DNA of 64,000 bases from Cercis canadensis (Eukaryota; Streptophyta; Magnoliopsida; Fabales; Fabaceae), in the NCBI GenBank assembly GCA_003255065.1, contig QAOA01001229.1, forward strand, positions 1 through 64,000, given 5' to 3'. The translations under genes were made by a program, and so were the position numbers. Position 1 is the first letter of the stretch, and each line of letters begins with the position of its first letter. Shown one piece after another: positions 35,853-49,579 of the stretch. The notes under the pieces are model-generated. The model saw only the letters and a list, made by a program, of their open reading frames with translations, was not told where the DNA came from and did no database searches.

Positions 35853-36640
35853 ATCAATTTTTTTACACTAATGACACATACATGATCATCTTATCTATGA
35901 ATGTGTTCAAAAAACATTATTTACCATCCATGCCGGATGTATGGTACATTCTTATCGTTTTAAATCTCTTTTTCTAGTATGCTATATAAATATAAGAACA
36001 AAACTTAGGTAAAATTCTATAAGTGTTGGTGGTACTGTTTCCCAATTAAAATATTACATATGTATTATTTTTTACACATCAGCACCACATCATTCTCCCT
36101 CTCCATATTCACACCGTTATCTTTATTTTCTCTGTTAAACTGAATCATTTCCCCTTCGCTCTTTCCTCCCCATGACTGATGGTTTTATGTCTCTCTCAAT
36201 CCCTTTGAAGTAAGACCCTCTCACTCTCGCTCTCGGCCCTCTCACTCTCACNATCAATTTTTTTACACTAATGACACATACATGATCATCTTATCTATGA
36301 ATCTATTCAAAAAACATTATTTACCATCCATGCTACATTCTTATCGTTTTAAATCTCTTGTTCTAGTATGCTATATAAATATAAGGACAAAACTTAGGTA
36401 AAATTCTATAAGTACTAGTGGTACTGTTTCCCAATTAAAATATTACATATGTATTATTTTTTACACATCAACACCACATCATTATCCCTCTCCATATTCA
36501 CACCGTTATCTTTATTTTCTCTGTTAAACTGAATCATTTCCCCTTCGCTCTTTCCTCCCCATGACTGATGGTTTTATGTCTCTCTCAATCCCTTTGAAGT
36601 AAGACCCTCTCACTCTCGCTCTCGGCCCTCTCACTCTCAC
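35853..36640. repeat. About 390-bp duplicated segment split by one N
   Basis: Bases 35853-36251 recur at 36253-36640 with several substitutions and one 11-bp deletion, and the single N at 36252 lies exactly at the junction. The differences look like allelic variation. This is most likely two haplotype contig ends placed side by side. Confidence 0.85.
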
Positions 36641-37317
36641 CTCTCCTTCTTGCTTTCGGCACTCTCACTCTCAGTCTCAGTCTCACTCACCGGCCACCGT
36701 CCTCAGCTCACTAGCTCGGGCACTCAGACCAGACCCACCACCAACTCCACTCGGGGGCGTCTCAGCCTCCCCTGCTCAAAGCCTCCATTATGGACCTGTA
36801 ATTGTAAATGTAAACATCCATTGTAATTTTTTTTTTAATTTCTGATTTGTTACTGTCTTGTTGATTTGTTGCTAGATTTTATTTTTATTTCTAATTTGTT
36901 GGTGATTTGTTACTGAATTTTCTCTACCTGTAACTCTATAACTCTATTGTTGTTGCTATGTCTTCCATTTTTCTTGCTGATCTGGCGTGGTTGTGGTTCA
37001 ATGATAACAGCCCATTGATTCTTCTATCCTTTCCAGCAAAGCAGTAGCCAAGAGAAAAGAAGAGGGATGAGAAAGATAGAAAAAGAGAAGAATTGAGAGA
37101 GGCATAAGACCATCAGTCATGGTAGAAGAAAGAGCTAAGGAAAAAAAGCTACAATTCAGTTTTAATTTTGTGTTCTAACGGAGAAAATAAAAATAACAGT
37201 GTAAATATGAAGAGAAAGGATGAGGTGATGCTGATGTGTAAAAAATAATACACATGTAATATTTTAATTGGGGAACAATACCACCAGCACCTACATAACT
37301 TTACCTAAGTTTTGTCC
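36385..37317. mobile_element. 933-bp long-TIR element with 9-bp TSD
   Basis: The arms (about 36385-36615 and 37080-37317) are inverted copies of more than 200 bp, beginning GGACAAAACTTAGGTAAA and ending with its complement. TAAATATAA flanks it at 36376-36384 and 37318-37326. The interior has a CT-rich part and no transposase. It fits a non-autonomous Mutator-like element. The left arm also appears at 35996-36251 because of the assembly duplication. Confidence 0.8.
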
Positions 37318-37636
37318 TAAATATAATACGTATAATACAATTCATTTACAAATGCATCAATAATATTCCAATTACAAATGCGCTGCATTTGGCTAAAAAT
37401 GGTGCCCTCTTCAGCCTTCTCCATTATGTTGGTTCTTTGCCTTTATTTGTTCAGCAACAGCATGGCATAACTGACTTCATTCAATTAGAGCTTGCCATAC
37501 CATCATCAGAGCAGAATAGCTATTCTTCAGTGTTTCAACTTGCATCTTAGGTAAGACAATCCGAGATGCAAGGTGAAGATATTTTTTTTTTAAGGACTAC
37601 ACACTTAAAAGATACAAATGAGGGTATTCTAGGAAT

Positions 37637-40600
37637 TTATGATGCCTCCCAAATCTTGTAGTCTCTTCCCTCAATAATTGAGGACCAATTTTGGGATCCA
37701 CTTTGGGGTTCAAAATGACCAGGTCCTATCTTCATAGCAACTTTTTCATCAATGATGGCTGCATAGACATCCCTTTCTGCCTTCTTGATTTGAACCTTGA
37801 TTATGAAGAAAGAAGTAATGTTAGTGCTTCAATTATTTTTGAAGTTCGCAAATTGGGAAAATTTGCCACTGAATGCCCATACAGAAAAATCTTTCAGAAT
37901 TTTATTAAGAAATTATGAAAATGTTGTTTCCAAATCAAGCACCAAGCACCAGAGATTTTTGTGTACATGTCCCATATAATGTCTATGATTATATATTGCA
38001 AGAGTAATTGCTTTCACTATCACAGCCTAGGTTGCAAGCCAAAATGTTGAGAAATTTCTTATTATTCATTCAGGAACATATTTCAAATAAATGCTACTAC
38101 TAATAATAAGCATATAAGCTAATGTTTTCATACTTACTAGACTCCTACAGTTGATCTTCTTCCGTTTTCTCAGAGAGATAAGTGCTGCAATTTCGGTTTG
38201 ATAATGAGAGAAAAGGTGGTCATAGAACACCGATGGTGTTCCTGGGTGAGTAAGGATGTAAGCATATCCTTGCATTTCTTTTCCGCCGGGAAATCTCCAA
38301 TGACCCTTCAAGAGTAAAAAGGATATGAAAGAAATTTTATGAGAGATAGATACTAGAATATCATTTACTTTATCAGAAAAACAGCATTACAAAAATTTAT
38401 TACACCAATGGAAATCTACATATTGATATACGCATATACAAAATCAGGAAAAGAACTGAACAGATTCCTAGGAAACACATCCTTTTAAAATTGCTTAATT
38501 TTCTACTGGTATAATTCAGAATAATAGGTGAAGCAGAATTAGAAGAAGGAAAAAAGAAAAGAATTTTATAGCAGAAAGCTGCAGAATTGGAGTTCCCATT
38601 CTCAAAGTCATTGGTAAAAGTTTCAATCAATTCAATCTAGAACGATTACGGGATTTTTGAAGGGGAAATCAAACCTGGGTAGAACCAGTGTCATGATTTT
38701 CTATGAAGGTAATAGCACGAGATGGCCACCATCCAACGACACCTGGAGGCTTTCCCTTTTGATCTGATAATCGCCAGTATTCACATCTTTCCAATGCCTA
38801 TAAAGAACAGAGAATAAGTATCACAATGTCAAGCTCAAAATTGCAGGAAGCAAAGCAATCACATAATTAAACAGAAATATAGAGAGCAGACAGTATGGAA
38901 AACGCAAGGAAGTTAATCTTATGATACACAGTGCAAGAGTAATTGCTTACAGAGTGAAGAATCCCTTTCGTTGTGACATCAAAAGCACCAGCAGTACCAT
39001 TAGTTGCATTGATCCAGTCAACGATCCTCTGCCTATGTGCATCTTGGTTATGATCCATTTCACCATATGTATAACTGAGGGAATCCCAGTACTCTCCTAC
39101 AACAAAGTAAGGTTCACTTGCATCCAGGTAGTCCTTAACATATCCACCCCAAAATCCTCTGACAAAGTCAAGCCTCCATCCATCATACCCAATTTCTTCC
39201 CTGAAGGTCACATATTATGAGGAAAAGATATGAAATAAAACCATTCTTCTAATAACAACATCACAGAGACATAGTATACAACAAGAGAAAATGAAAATTA
39301 ATAGATGATGAGCAAAGAATTAATGAAGTTTTATAGGCATCAAGGTAAAATGACCTTGGAGCATAATTTGGTAAGAAAGCATCTATATCTTTAGTAATAT
39401 TCAGTTCAGCTTCCTTTAACTTACATTATACACCAATACATTTTGTCAGAATAAAAAAAATTAAAATCAAAGATAAGTTGTCCAAATGGAATTAGGAGCA
39501 ACAGACTTATGCAAAGATATATGTGCACATTTAGACAAATTATGCAAAGATATATGTGCGCATTTAGACAAATTATTAGCTGCCCCAATCCCAAACAAAA
39601 ATAAATAAATAAACAAAGGAAACTATGTCAATAATTTAACATACATCAATCCATAGAGAAGCACATAAAGAATCCTTACAAAAACTCTGCTTTTCTTTTC
39701 CTAACACTGTCTTTCAAGTTCCCAGGAAAACCCCATAGTAGAAAAACCTTCTCATAGTATACTAGTTTTTGTATCATTTTTTTTTTTTGGCCATTCATTA
39801 CATTAATGTTTTGAAAAGATTAAAAAAATGTCTAGTACAATCAACTACAGTATGCTTTCTCAGTAATCTCCTGAATAGGTCAGGTACCACCAATGAAACA
39901 TTCAATGATTCAAAGGAAGTATACATGATTTCAGGAGAAGTGGTGGAGCCATATATGAATTCCCCACAGCTAGGATACAAGATATGCCCTGTCATCCCTT
40001 AAGATGTCTTGGTGACCCATTAAGACACCCATGTGCAAACCAGATAGTCTTAGTTCTCCAGCATTGCTACGTTGACAATGAAGTCACATCTTCAAATTTG
40101 ATATAATAAGAATCTATGATCAACTCAACTTGCATATATTCTCCCTTAAAATATAATGTGCTAACAAAGGAAATGAAAGACTAAGAAAGTAAAGTGAGCT
40201 ACTGAAAAATAGTGTGTGAAGTATCACCTCAACCAGCATAACCATTCTTTGAGATCTTTCCTCACGAATTCCTGTGAATGATCAATGTTTGGAGCAGCAT
40301 GGAAATTATCCCCACTACTCTTGTTGCCCCTACCCTGTGTTGAAGAAAGGATATCCATCATGTATCGCGGACTTTATGAGAAAGAGAACAGCATCAAATA
40401 TATACACAGTGAGAACAAGAGCATAAACAGTATGAAAGAACAAACCATGCATATCTTGTTAAAAATAATAATAAGAAGAAATCACTTTGAAATGCTTCAA
40501 TGCTGCCCAATTCTTTTTATCATGAAATCAATTGGCACTTTCAGTAAAACAATCTAACTTATTCTCAGAAAATCATGGTTGCAAGTATTAGTAGAAGACA

Positions 40601-43600
40601 ATCGGCAATTAGAGAACATGTTATGCACAAGCATTTGTGTTCTGTTTCTATTTAATTACCCAATACACAGCAGAGGAAATTATAGAAGCAATCATTTCTT
40701 TGAATTATTTGGATTATCTATAACACCAAAATCATTCCATGGTCTCTTACACTGTTCACATGTCCAAGTAACCACTATCAATTACACCACATCATTCTAT
40801 GGAAGAAATTGTTCTTGGAATTACAAATTTACTCAGCAAAAGCAGTAGCAATCTAGAAATAATTCACAAATTTCTGGTTAGGTTCTTTTCTTGGCTATGG
40901 GATATAACAACAGCACACATTTGTGTACAAATGTGCACGAGATAAACTACACATCAAGTGTCTTGTTTATTACCATGCGTCTGCATCTTTACAAACTATT
41001 TTTCACTTATTTAAATGTGCATGCGATAAGAAATGTTTAGTTTAACTCCAGACAGGATATAATTATATATTATAGCAACATAGTCCAGCCTGCTCAGCTA
41101 ATGACTGATGAAAATTGTCATTTTGGCTAATGAATATTGATTTCTTTATTTTTTATGCAATGCATAGCAGTTTATAAGGCATTATAGAATATACTTGATA
41201 TTAATCAAAAAGCTGTAAGATAATAAGCAGTTGAAAAACTACCTCATCCTCCAGCAACATCTGGTGACAAATTAGAGTTTGGATAAGAAATAACGGAAAA
41301 ATTATTACACTTCAAAATGTCTTTCCAAATGTCCCCACTCCCCAGGAAAGATCAACCAACAATAAGAATGTAATATATCTTCTTTCCTGAAACTATATGA
41401 TGAGTTCCTATATCATGTAAGTTTTCAATAAGCTCACACGTTAGAAATTAGGTTCCCAAATTAGATAAGAAATAACACAAAAATTATTACACTTCAAAAT
41501 GTACTTTCCAAATGTCCCCGCTCCCCAGGAAACATCAACCAACAATAAGAACGTAATATATATTCTTTCGTGAAAGTATATTACGAGTTCTTATATCATG
41601 TAAGTTCTCAATAAGCTCAAAGGTTAGAAATTAGGTTCCCAAATAGTTGAAGTGATATAATTGAAAAGGCAATAATCCTGAAAACCATGAAAGAAACTAG
41701 CAATATTGATGATTATGTAGAAGACTTAGTAGATCCTTGACTTAACTGATTCTTCTCTAAGGATGATTATTAGAAGTGTGGGAAGAGATAGCGTACAGAA
41801 AAGGAAAACAAAGCGCATATCCAAAACTCTCAGATCAAACCTGAAAATGTGGATCATCGGCAACAACTGCACGGTCATCCCAGTTTAGACGACCACCAAA
41901 TATGTTCCAAACACCATTCTGATTCTTAGAGTGGGCACAACGGTGATTTAAAACAACATCTCCGAGAACTCTGATCCCAACTTTATGAAACCTTCTCACT
42001 ATGTCCTTTAGTTCATCAATATTTCCATATCTGATAGATATAAAGTAGTAGCCGGTCACATACAAAAGATCATTTTCAGGATGAAGTTATCTCTCATTTG
42101 AGAATAAGTGTTTTCATTATTTCAAGAAAGCTAATCTTTTGGTCTTTGAAAAGATACAGCATTTCTCAATTTGGTCCCTTCACTTCCAATTTTTTCAATT
42201 GAACCATGTATGTAACTTCAATTTGGTCCTTCCTTATACCCTAAATGTTTCAAACCAAGCACTACAGAAGGACAGAAATTTGAGAAAATTAGAAGTAGAG
42301 GAACCAAATTGAAAAACACTGCATCCCTCAGCACGAAAAATCAATTTTCTACAATATACAAAAACTGAAAGACGATTGGCATAATTTAGGACACAATAAA
42401 TGGAGTGATTGTTAAAAATATTCTAATCTAGTACCTTGAATTTAGATTATATAAATCCTTTGGCATGTACCCTTCAGGAGAAACGGACTCAGTAGGTGGC
42501 GGTAACCAAATCACAGTGAAACCAAGTGATGCTAGATCTGAAACTTTCTCTTCCAGCTCCATGTACCATCTTCCAGATTTATGTGATTCCCAGTTAAACC
42601 CTTGGCATAATATTTCAAACCCTGTACCTGTCCCAGAGCTTATTTTCGGAGATACCTTCAGTGTATCAGATTCCACAACAACCTCAGATTCCAAAATAAC
42701 TTCCTCAGATAAAGTTGGAACAGAGCTTCTGAAGATACTATAGGCTTCAGCAGCTAGTTTTTCAATTTCTTGAAGAATGCTTTCCTGTGCTTCTTTGGTT
42801 TTTGTCCTTTGACTCTTCTCTGAGGAAATGCCTGTCACCAAGCTCCTTATTTCATTGATTATTCCATCAGTAAATGCAGATAAAGAGGCCTCTTCACTTG
42901 CTTCTTCAGTCTCCATACTTCGCACATCTTTTAACTGATCATCTTTGGCTTCAATATGTAAGCTACTAGAACTTGGGAGTGGGATATAGAAATCATTCCC
43001 CTTGTAATTTAACCAAGAGTTTTCATCTAGTTTGAGAACAAAAAGAAATCCTGAAAATTCTTCTTCCAAAGTGATTAATACTGAACATCCTTTTCCACTT
43101 TCTCTTGGCTGCAGAAACAGGATGGGCAAGTAAACATTATCATGACATAAAACACAAAATAGGTAATTCAGTAAAATATTACACCCAGAATGACATAAGA
43201 TGACCAAACTTCACACTCTCAAAGAAAAAAGAGTGGAAGGAACGCAAGCAAAAAGCTCTCGTACAAAAGATTGCTCAATTATCATAAATTCAACAGAATC
43301 CAAATAACTTCATCAAGGCATATAAAATTTCATTACTAGTTAGTTAAATTATCACACATTCAACAGAATCCAGATAACTTCATCAAGGCATATAAACTTC
43401 CACCGTTAGCTGGTGAGATATTATAGTAAAACAAATGAGTGGGAAAGAGAGGGTCAAATTCTCTTGGTTGTTGGCGCACATGTTCAAGCAAGAAACTCTC
43501 TACAGTTGTACAAAATCAAACTTCAGATAAACATTTGTAAGCATTTTATTGGATTATATCATCAAAAGGAAGGATAAGATACCTTAAGAAACAAAACCTT

Positions 43601-46478
43601 GGTTGGTTAAGAGTTTTAGACAGCAAGGTCCTATTAGATTGAACTATTTACAAGTACAGTGTAACTGGAAGTTCAATATGGATGCCACTAATAATTACAT
43701 TGGTTATCACAACATTTTCTCCACAGTATAGCAAAAATAGGGTCAAAATGTTAGGTAGTGTCTAAAGTATATATCTTTATTGAATATGTCAATGGCAAGA
43801 TAGCACCATTCTAGATACAGAAATAAAATAATTGTATACATTATCTAAATTCTAAGTTCTAAAGTATTACAGGGAGATTAAGACAACTTGCTGGCTCTAT
43901 ACCTGTAATCGAGTTCTCAAAGCCCTTTTTTTGAATGCCACTGTTTCTGGCGGATGAGGAGCAGGTGGTATTTCCCATCTTCTTGAATCATCTCTGCAAA
44001 CTCCCCAGTGAAGGACAATATCTCCACATAGATCCGTTTCCAAATATAAAAGATTCTTAGCAGTCTCAGAGCACTTCCGAATGGAGACACTGACAGAGTT
44101 ATTGACAGAAACCTCTTTTGTAATAGGTAGTTCTGCATAGAAACCTTCTAGTTGACTATTTTCTTGTTTAAAATCTTTGGATTGACTGCTATTATCTTGA
44201 CCTTCATTCTCTGTTGCTTCTGATTTGAGGATTATGTTGGATAACACCCCCAATGCCCCTATGAGTAAAAAAGTGCCATGAGACATCTGTTATTTCAAGT
44301 TCAACATAAAATAGAGAGGAAGAGACATCTAAAAAGACCAAAAGATGTTATCTGGCAGAAAATCCCTTAATTATATTTTCAGCATGATAAATTAGCTCTA
44401 CAAAATTAAAAACTAGGTCACTGGCTCAATATTCTACATTGGCATCAGTTAATGGATAAAATTCAGGGGAACCAAACAGCCTTTAATGTTCTGAAAGGTT
44501 TTATTAACCATGATGGATATATCCATAATCTCAGGTCATTTAGGAGAGACAGGAATCCTGTCATCCTGATTATTAAGTTTTTAGAAATATAATTTTTCTA
44601 TGATTAGGAGGAAATACTACAATATTTGTGATACTTATGAATGGCAATTCCTTTCAATTTTTTATTTTTTGCTGCAATATTAAATGGCTATTCACTCTAT
44701 CACTCCTTAGTCCTTTCAGAATTGCTACTCACAGAACTTCACAGTAATGTACACATACAGGAAACACCCACTTACAGAAAACGTGATTTAATTTTGTTTA
44801 TACAAGATTGAGAAGTCAAACAAATTACACAGTATTAAATAGGCAAATAAATCACAAAGCATAATAATTTTGAAAACCTGGCCATATGCTAAATCCCCTT
44901 TTTGGTCTAATTACATTAGCTTCCTCCTGAACGTAGTCCCCCAGTAGCACCTTGAAATCTCTTCCTTTGTGTTGATACCAAGCTCCAGTTTCCTCATCCT
45001 GCATCAGCAGCACCATTCCAGAATGAGAAGGAGGGAAGAAATACACAAGCAAAGGATTTTCTGCATAAGATTCTTAAATCTATGAAGATGTTTAATACTA
45101 AGAGCTAACATTGTTAATTGCTAATTGTTAAAAAGCAAACCTTCAGAACAAAATTAATTGCCACGATTTTTCTGTCAGGTTTAAGATCAATCCTGACTTC
45201 ATAGAAAGTATCTCCTTCAATAGATGATGATGATTTCTTCAAGGGTGTCTCTATTGCGTAGTCCTGAAATTTTTACTTCCAACTCAAAACCTCTGAATGG
45301 CTATAGTAAACGAGATCCATATTTCATAACAAGAACCCTTAATATACCTTTATAAGAATTGATTCAGGGGGTATCATATCACGAGGAGGTTGATCCCATT
45401 CGCTGCAAAAAGATCATCGTAATAGAACTTAGTTGGGTCATTTATATTAAGACCCATTACACAATGATATCAAAGAAAGTAAAACACCATGCCACCTCAA
45501 AAACAGCAAGAAAGCATCAAAACAAATACATATACTATGTTCACAATAGATTTTCCATCCCTCTTACGAATTATAGAAACAACTAGAAATTTTACTTGCT
45601 GTACCTTCCAACATCGTCGACATGGGAAACTCCCCAGTGAAGAATCCATTTCCCGGTAACATTGCAGCCTACTGTGAGCTCCCAATTGCTCAAATTCTTC
45701 CCGTGATCTAATCTTACAGAGATCTTTCCCTCCACCTGCAGATTCTATTGCGATTAACACAACACACCACCAATGCCAAACACTAAGATATGCTTAGTTG
45801 CTGACAAGAGATAAATAAAAAATATATTGTAAAGAGAACAACTTTTTTGGTTTTTCACGTACTGGTAATTTCCTTTTTTAGTGTAAACTAGTGCCACTCT
45901 GTTTGATTCCTCAGGAAACATGGGAAAACAACAAAAAAAAACGTGATTACCCAAAAAAAAAATCAATTGATTCAGCTAAATCCAACTTTTTTCCCCTTTT
46001 ATTTTCGCCAAAAAAAAAATAGTACAAAACGTAAATCTTACATCCTTCAGCTTCTTCACTTTGTTACCAAAATTTCCTTGAAATTAAAAAATCAAAAAAG
46101 TCTTTTGCTTTCCCTCACTTTCTGGAAAACCAAACAAAACCCATAGAGGAAACGACGAAAAGGGAATGAAAACTGAAATGCAAAGCTAAGACGGACCTTT
46201 TCAGTTCGGTTAACTGGGAAAGTCTTGCTGAATAAGACATCATCAGTGGATTGAAAGGAATCCAAGGTAGCTGCATCTGTAGAGGCAGGTGCTACAGTAG
46301 GAGACCTGTGAATATGGGGTGGCCTGAAGTTGCAGAAGCTCCTAACATCGGGAACGAAGAGGTTGGAAGAGCAATTCACGAAGCGAGGCTTGAAATTGAG
46401 TGCCTTTGATTTGGGACGAAGAACTGGAATCTCTCTCCGACAGAGGTGGAGGAGTGGCTCTAAGTTAACGGTCGACAT
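37637..46478 (-). CDS. AMY3: Chloroplast alpha-amylase, AMY3 type
   Basis: Thirteen exons join in frame: 46478-46197, 45735-45605, 45402-45348, 45263-45141, 44998-44878, 44258-43903, 43108-42435, 42030-41841, 40334-40228, 39200-38951, 38797-38675, 38305-38138 and 37795-37637, giving 912 aa (Arabidopsis AMY3 is near 890). A transit peptide of about 55 residues leads to two CBM45-type starch-binding modules with their tryptophans in [12 protein letters not shown] and [15 protein letters not shown]13 barrel follows: [38 protein letters not shown] (nucleophile D691), [11 protein letters not shown] (acid/base E716) and [11 protein letters not shown] (D799). The C-terminal sheet domain ends [10 protein letters not shown]. 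It is a plastid endo-amylase hydrolysing alpha-1,4 bonds in starch; the Arabidopsis enzyme is redox regulated. Introns contain local tandem repeats and a small inverted-repeat element. All catalytic residues are present. Confidence 0.96.
39507..39573. repeat. 33-bp tandem duplication in AMY3 intron
   Basis: TATGCAAAGATATATGTG starts at 39508 and again at 39541, with one difference within the 33-bp unit. It lies in the intron between exons 9 and 10. Confidence 0.85.
41282..41645. repeat. 182-bp tandem duplication in AMY3 intron
   Basis: A unit starting GATAAGAAATAAC at 41282 recurs at 41464. The copies differ at many positions and no N separates them, so this is a genuine older duplication, unlike the N-flanked pairs elsewhere. 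It lies in the intron between exons 8 and 9. Confidence 0.85.
42155..42330. mobile_element. Small inverted-repeat element in AMY3 intron
   Basis: The outer parts are imperfect inverted copies of about 45 bp: TCTCAATTTGGTCCCTTCAC near 42164 pairs with the complement of the segment ending in CCAAATTGAAAAACACTGCA near 42320. It looks like a short MITE. I found no convincing target-site duplication. Confidence 0.5.
43277..43396. repeat. 70-bp-spaced tandem copies in AMY3 intron
   Basis: ATTCAACAGAATCCxAATAACTT with the following CATCAAGGCATATAAA occurs near 43289 and again 70 bp later, in the intron between exons 6 and 7. The copies differ at a few bases and no N is present. Confidence 0.8.
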
Positions 46479-47259
46479 GATCGTTCAGCAAGGAAATGGG
46501 AAGGAGGTTCTGTGCTTGCAGATACTTATATGAGTGAGCGATCAAATTTATTAAATTCATTATTTATTCAACATCAGATAAAAATAATAATATTTTCCCT
46601 TGGGTTGGATCTGGTCCTCTGGATGTGTCTGTCTGCTTTGTCTCTCTATCGTTTCTCTTTTTCTTAAGAAATATAATTAAATAATGTTATTGACATAATT
46701 TTTTTAGCTTAAATTATATGTATGATTTTATTTGGCTTTAGCTAAAATAAGTCAAGTAAAGTTTAAACGTAAATGAAATGACAGGTGAAGTCATTTTTAT
46801 ATACCAAATTATCAAAAATATTGTTATTGATATAATTTTTATATTTTCTGATACATTACAAACTTTAGGAATATAATTTTCTGATACATTCTGACTTTAA
46901 ATACTTATATTTTTATTTTTGAGAAATGGTTCATTAGGAAGCATGTGAATATAAAGAGCAAAAAGTATAAAAGTACAATTCTTTACCGTCTTGAAAGAAC
47001 CTTTAAATGTGTTCATAAGCTTTTATTTGAAATACATACATGTTCCACCTCTAAAAACAAAATTCATACTTGTTGATGAAGTTATACTCAATTTTACTTT
47101 CTAGTTCCCTTTTCCTTTATTTCATAATTAAACAAATGAAATAACAAGAAGATAAATCTTTAAATGCTAACTAAATAATGGACTTCCTTAAATTTCACAA
47201 AATTGTGCTGATATTTTTTAACCAATTTTTTTTTAAAAAAAAATCATACTAACTTGTCC

Positions 47260-47448
47260 ATTTTTTTTTTTGTCTTTAGTCGAAGTATCCCCAAACTTTG
47301 TCTAGGACTAATCTTTCGAAGTACTATCAGGCGCTCTTTATAGTGATGACCTCTCTCAAAAATATTTGCTGCATTCATAAGGGCTTGAACTCAAAACCAC
47401 TTGCTTAAGCGACCAAGGCCCTTTCCACTCGGGCCAACTTTTGTTGGT
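47260..47448 (-). mobile_element. tRNA-derived SINE with 10-bp TSD
   Basis: On the minus strand the head carries a box A-like TTGGCCCGAGTGG and a box B-like GAGTTCAAGCCC, as in the RNA polymerase III promoter of tRNA-derived SINEs. The tail ends in an A run (T run on the plus strand just after 47260). TAACTTGTCC flanks it at 47250-47259 and 47449-47458. The size of about 190 bp fits plant SINEs. The head is seen a second time at about 47629-47690 because of the N-split duplication. Confidence 0.78.
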
Positions 47449-47865
47449 TAACTTGTCCTTATGTAGTGGTAATTCTGTAATTGTATTACATATTATATTA
47501 GTTTAAAGTGTTCACATGCCCATTGCACCGACCGACCTCAACTAAGTTGCTTTTTGAGGTTTGATCTTCTAGTGTTTAAGGAGGCCAATGATTGCTGCGC
47601 ACGCTTAAAGCTCTTAGTGGTCAGTTTNTCAAAACCACTTGCTTAAGCGACCAAAGCCCTTTCCACTCGGACCAACTTTCGTTCGTTAACTTGTCCTTAT
47701 GTAGTGGTAATTCTGTAATTGTATTACATATTATATTAGTTTAAAGTGTTCACATGCCCATTGCACCGACCGACCTCAACTAAGTTGCTTTTTGAGGTTT
47801 GATCTTCTAGTGTTTAAGGAGGCCAATGATTGCTGCGCACGCTTAAAGCTCCTAGTGGTCAGTTT
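47391..47865. repeat. 237-bp duplicated segment split by one N
   Basis: Bases 47391-47627 and 47629-47865 are near identical with a handful of substitutions, and the N at 47628 sits at the junction. It is likely an unmerged contig or haplotype overlap. Confidence 0.85.
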
Positions 47866-49550
47866 GCACGTATATTTCGCACTTTCCATGTGAAAGTGGT
47901 TTAATTAATGGTTACGCAACTTTTATTATCAAATAAGGAAGGCACAACTTGATGTGTACTTCACCTTCTATGAGCATGTGGACCTTTAACGCATCCAAAT
48001 CCATTGACTACAATTTACAAGAAAGTATAAAAAGTAGTTTACTTATTTATAAAATATTAATAATCAGTCTCACCATTAGCAAATATTAAACTGGTTCAAT
48101 AGGCGTCAGAACAAACTTGAAAGCAAAGCTTAAGGTCATTACAAATGGGCTGCATTTGTGCTGGTAAAGTGCATGGTGTGGTGCAATTTGTTTGAATCTG
48201 ATTCCCAAGAAGCAGTCAAGAGAAATTTTTACAAATATGGGTGTATTATAAACCTAATGGAAAGAGGTTGTCAAATCACAATTAATTATGTGTTGCGACA
48301 AGCTAATTAGGTAATAAATTTTTTAGCAAAGTTTAGGGTAAGATGGCAAGTTAATTGGATAATGTATCAGCAATTTTTTGTTAAGCTCTCTCTTATGTTG
48401 TTAGCTGATAAAATATTTGTGATTTTTCTTAGGGTATAGTTTTTTTTCTTGTATTACCAAAATAATTATTACTCATCATTCTTTTAATACATGAATCAAT
48501 ATATATACATGTTGGAATAATTAATTTTGACATTATTTGTGACTTAACAAAAAAAAATATAAGACAACTCATTAGGCAATCTCTTCTAAAATTAAAGTTC
48601 GGGATTATATTCCCAGTTATTAATATTTCTGACTAAAAAAAGTTAATTTTATTTATCTAATGACAAAAAAAATTAAAAATAAAAGAAGAAAACGATCGAA
48701 ATATTAAATCAACTGTTTTGTTTGGAAATTAATATGATTAATTTGTACGTACGTTTCCATCTCTCTCTCTCTCCCTTCTTATTTTTCCCCGCTTCTAATT
48801 AATCATTCTCAAACAAATTAATATTAAATCAACTGTTTTCTCGACTTCTACTTTAGAGACAATGGGATTTATGTCGGTGATTACAAGAGCCTCAATATTC
48901 TACATAGATATCTTCTGTTCCAAGTTTCTAGTTCAGAACAAAAAAGGTAGCAATTGCAAGCTGAAAAAGACAGTGACAGTTGTAGACAGATTTTTCTAGG
49001 TCTATTTTAACACATTCATGTACCTGGGCACTGGGAAACTATATATGTTAATGTAGATTCGAAGTGATCCTTTCTGCCAAAAAACAACACATCACAGTCT
49101 AATTTTATCTCGTCTGACTTCATCCAAAAGTTAAAGTCAGATCCTAATTCTTGGGTTAAAAGAAAAATTAACAATTTTACTTATTTATACAAACTACCAA
49201 AAATATAATTATAACCATTATAACGTTTTTTGTTTGATTCACTCTTTTTGATATAATGGATTATATCAGTCGTCACAAAGAAGTCTTTTTTTTTTTCAAA
49301 AAGGGAATTATTGATTGGAACTGTCAATTTTTTAGAGGTCTATCTTCTTTTTGTTGGAAATATATGTCTATTTACTTAATAATAATATTGACAAAAAATA
49401 AATTATCATTTGGGTGGTCCAAGCTGGATTGGGTCTAATCTTTATACGTATGGCCCAGAAGATTGATTCCTTAGGCTCTGCAAGTCTGCATTACGAGCTC
49501 ATAACAAAAGTAAGTGTAAAAATTAAGGGCAATGTCTAGGGCATCCTTTT

Positions 49551-49579
49551 TTTTTTTAATCAANTTTTTATCAAAAAAA
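49551..49579. repeat. T/A homopolymer region with N
   Basis: A T run, the N at 49564, more T and then an A run. The length is uncertain and it is probably an assembly join. Confidence 0.7.

Larger units (their letters stand above)
34971..37636. other. Spacer: pectate lyase C promoter, TIR element, AMY3 3' flank
   Basis: The inverted-repeat motif of the pectate lyase leaders recurs at 35007-35052 with one mismatch. A long-TIR element occupies 36385-37317, and part of its left arm appears twice because of the N at 36252. The segment next to 37636 should be the AMY3 3' untranslated region. No other gene is seen. Confidence 0.55.

Noticed and set aside
35853-36640. Real tandem duplication near AMY3
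   Set aside because: The copies are separated by exactly one N and differ like alleles, the same pattern as four other sites, so an assembly artefact is more likely.
42428-43207. Independent 259-codon gene
   Set aside because: This is AMY3 exon 7 extended into its flanking intron; the true exon is 42435-43108.
47300-47448. A tRNA gene on the minus strand
   Set aside because: Box A and box B-like motifs are present but the spacing and stems do not make a tRNA; a poly-A end and target duplication show a SINE.
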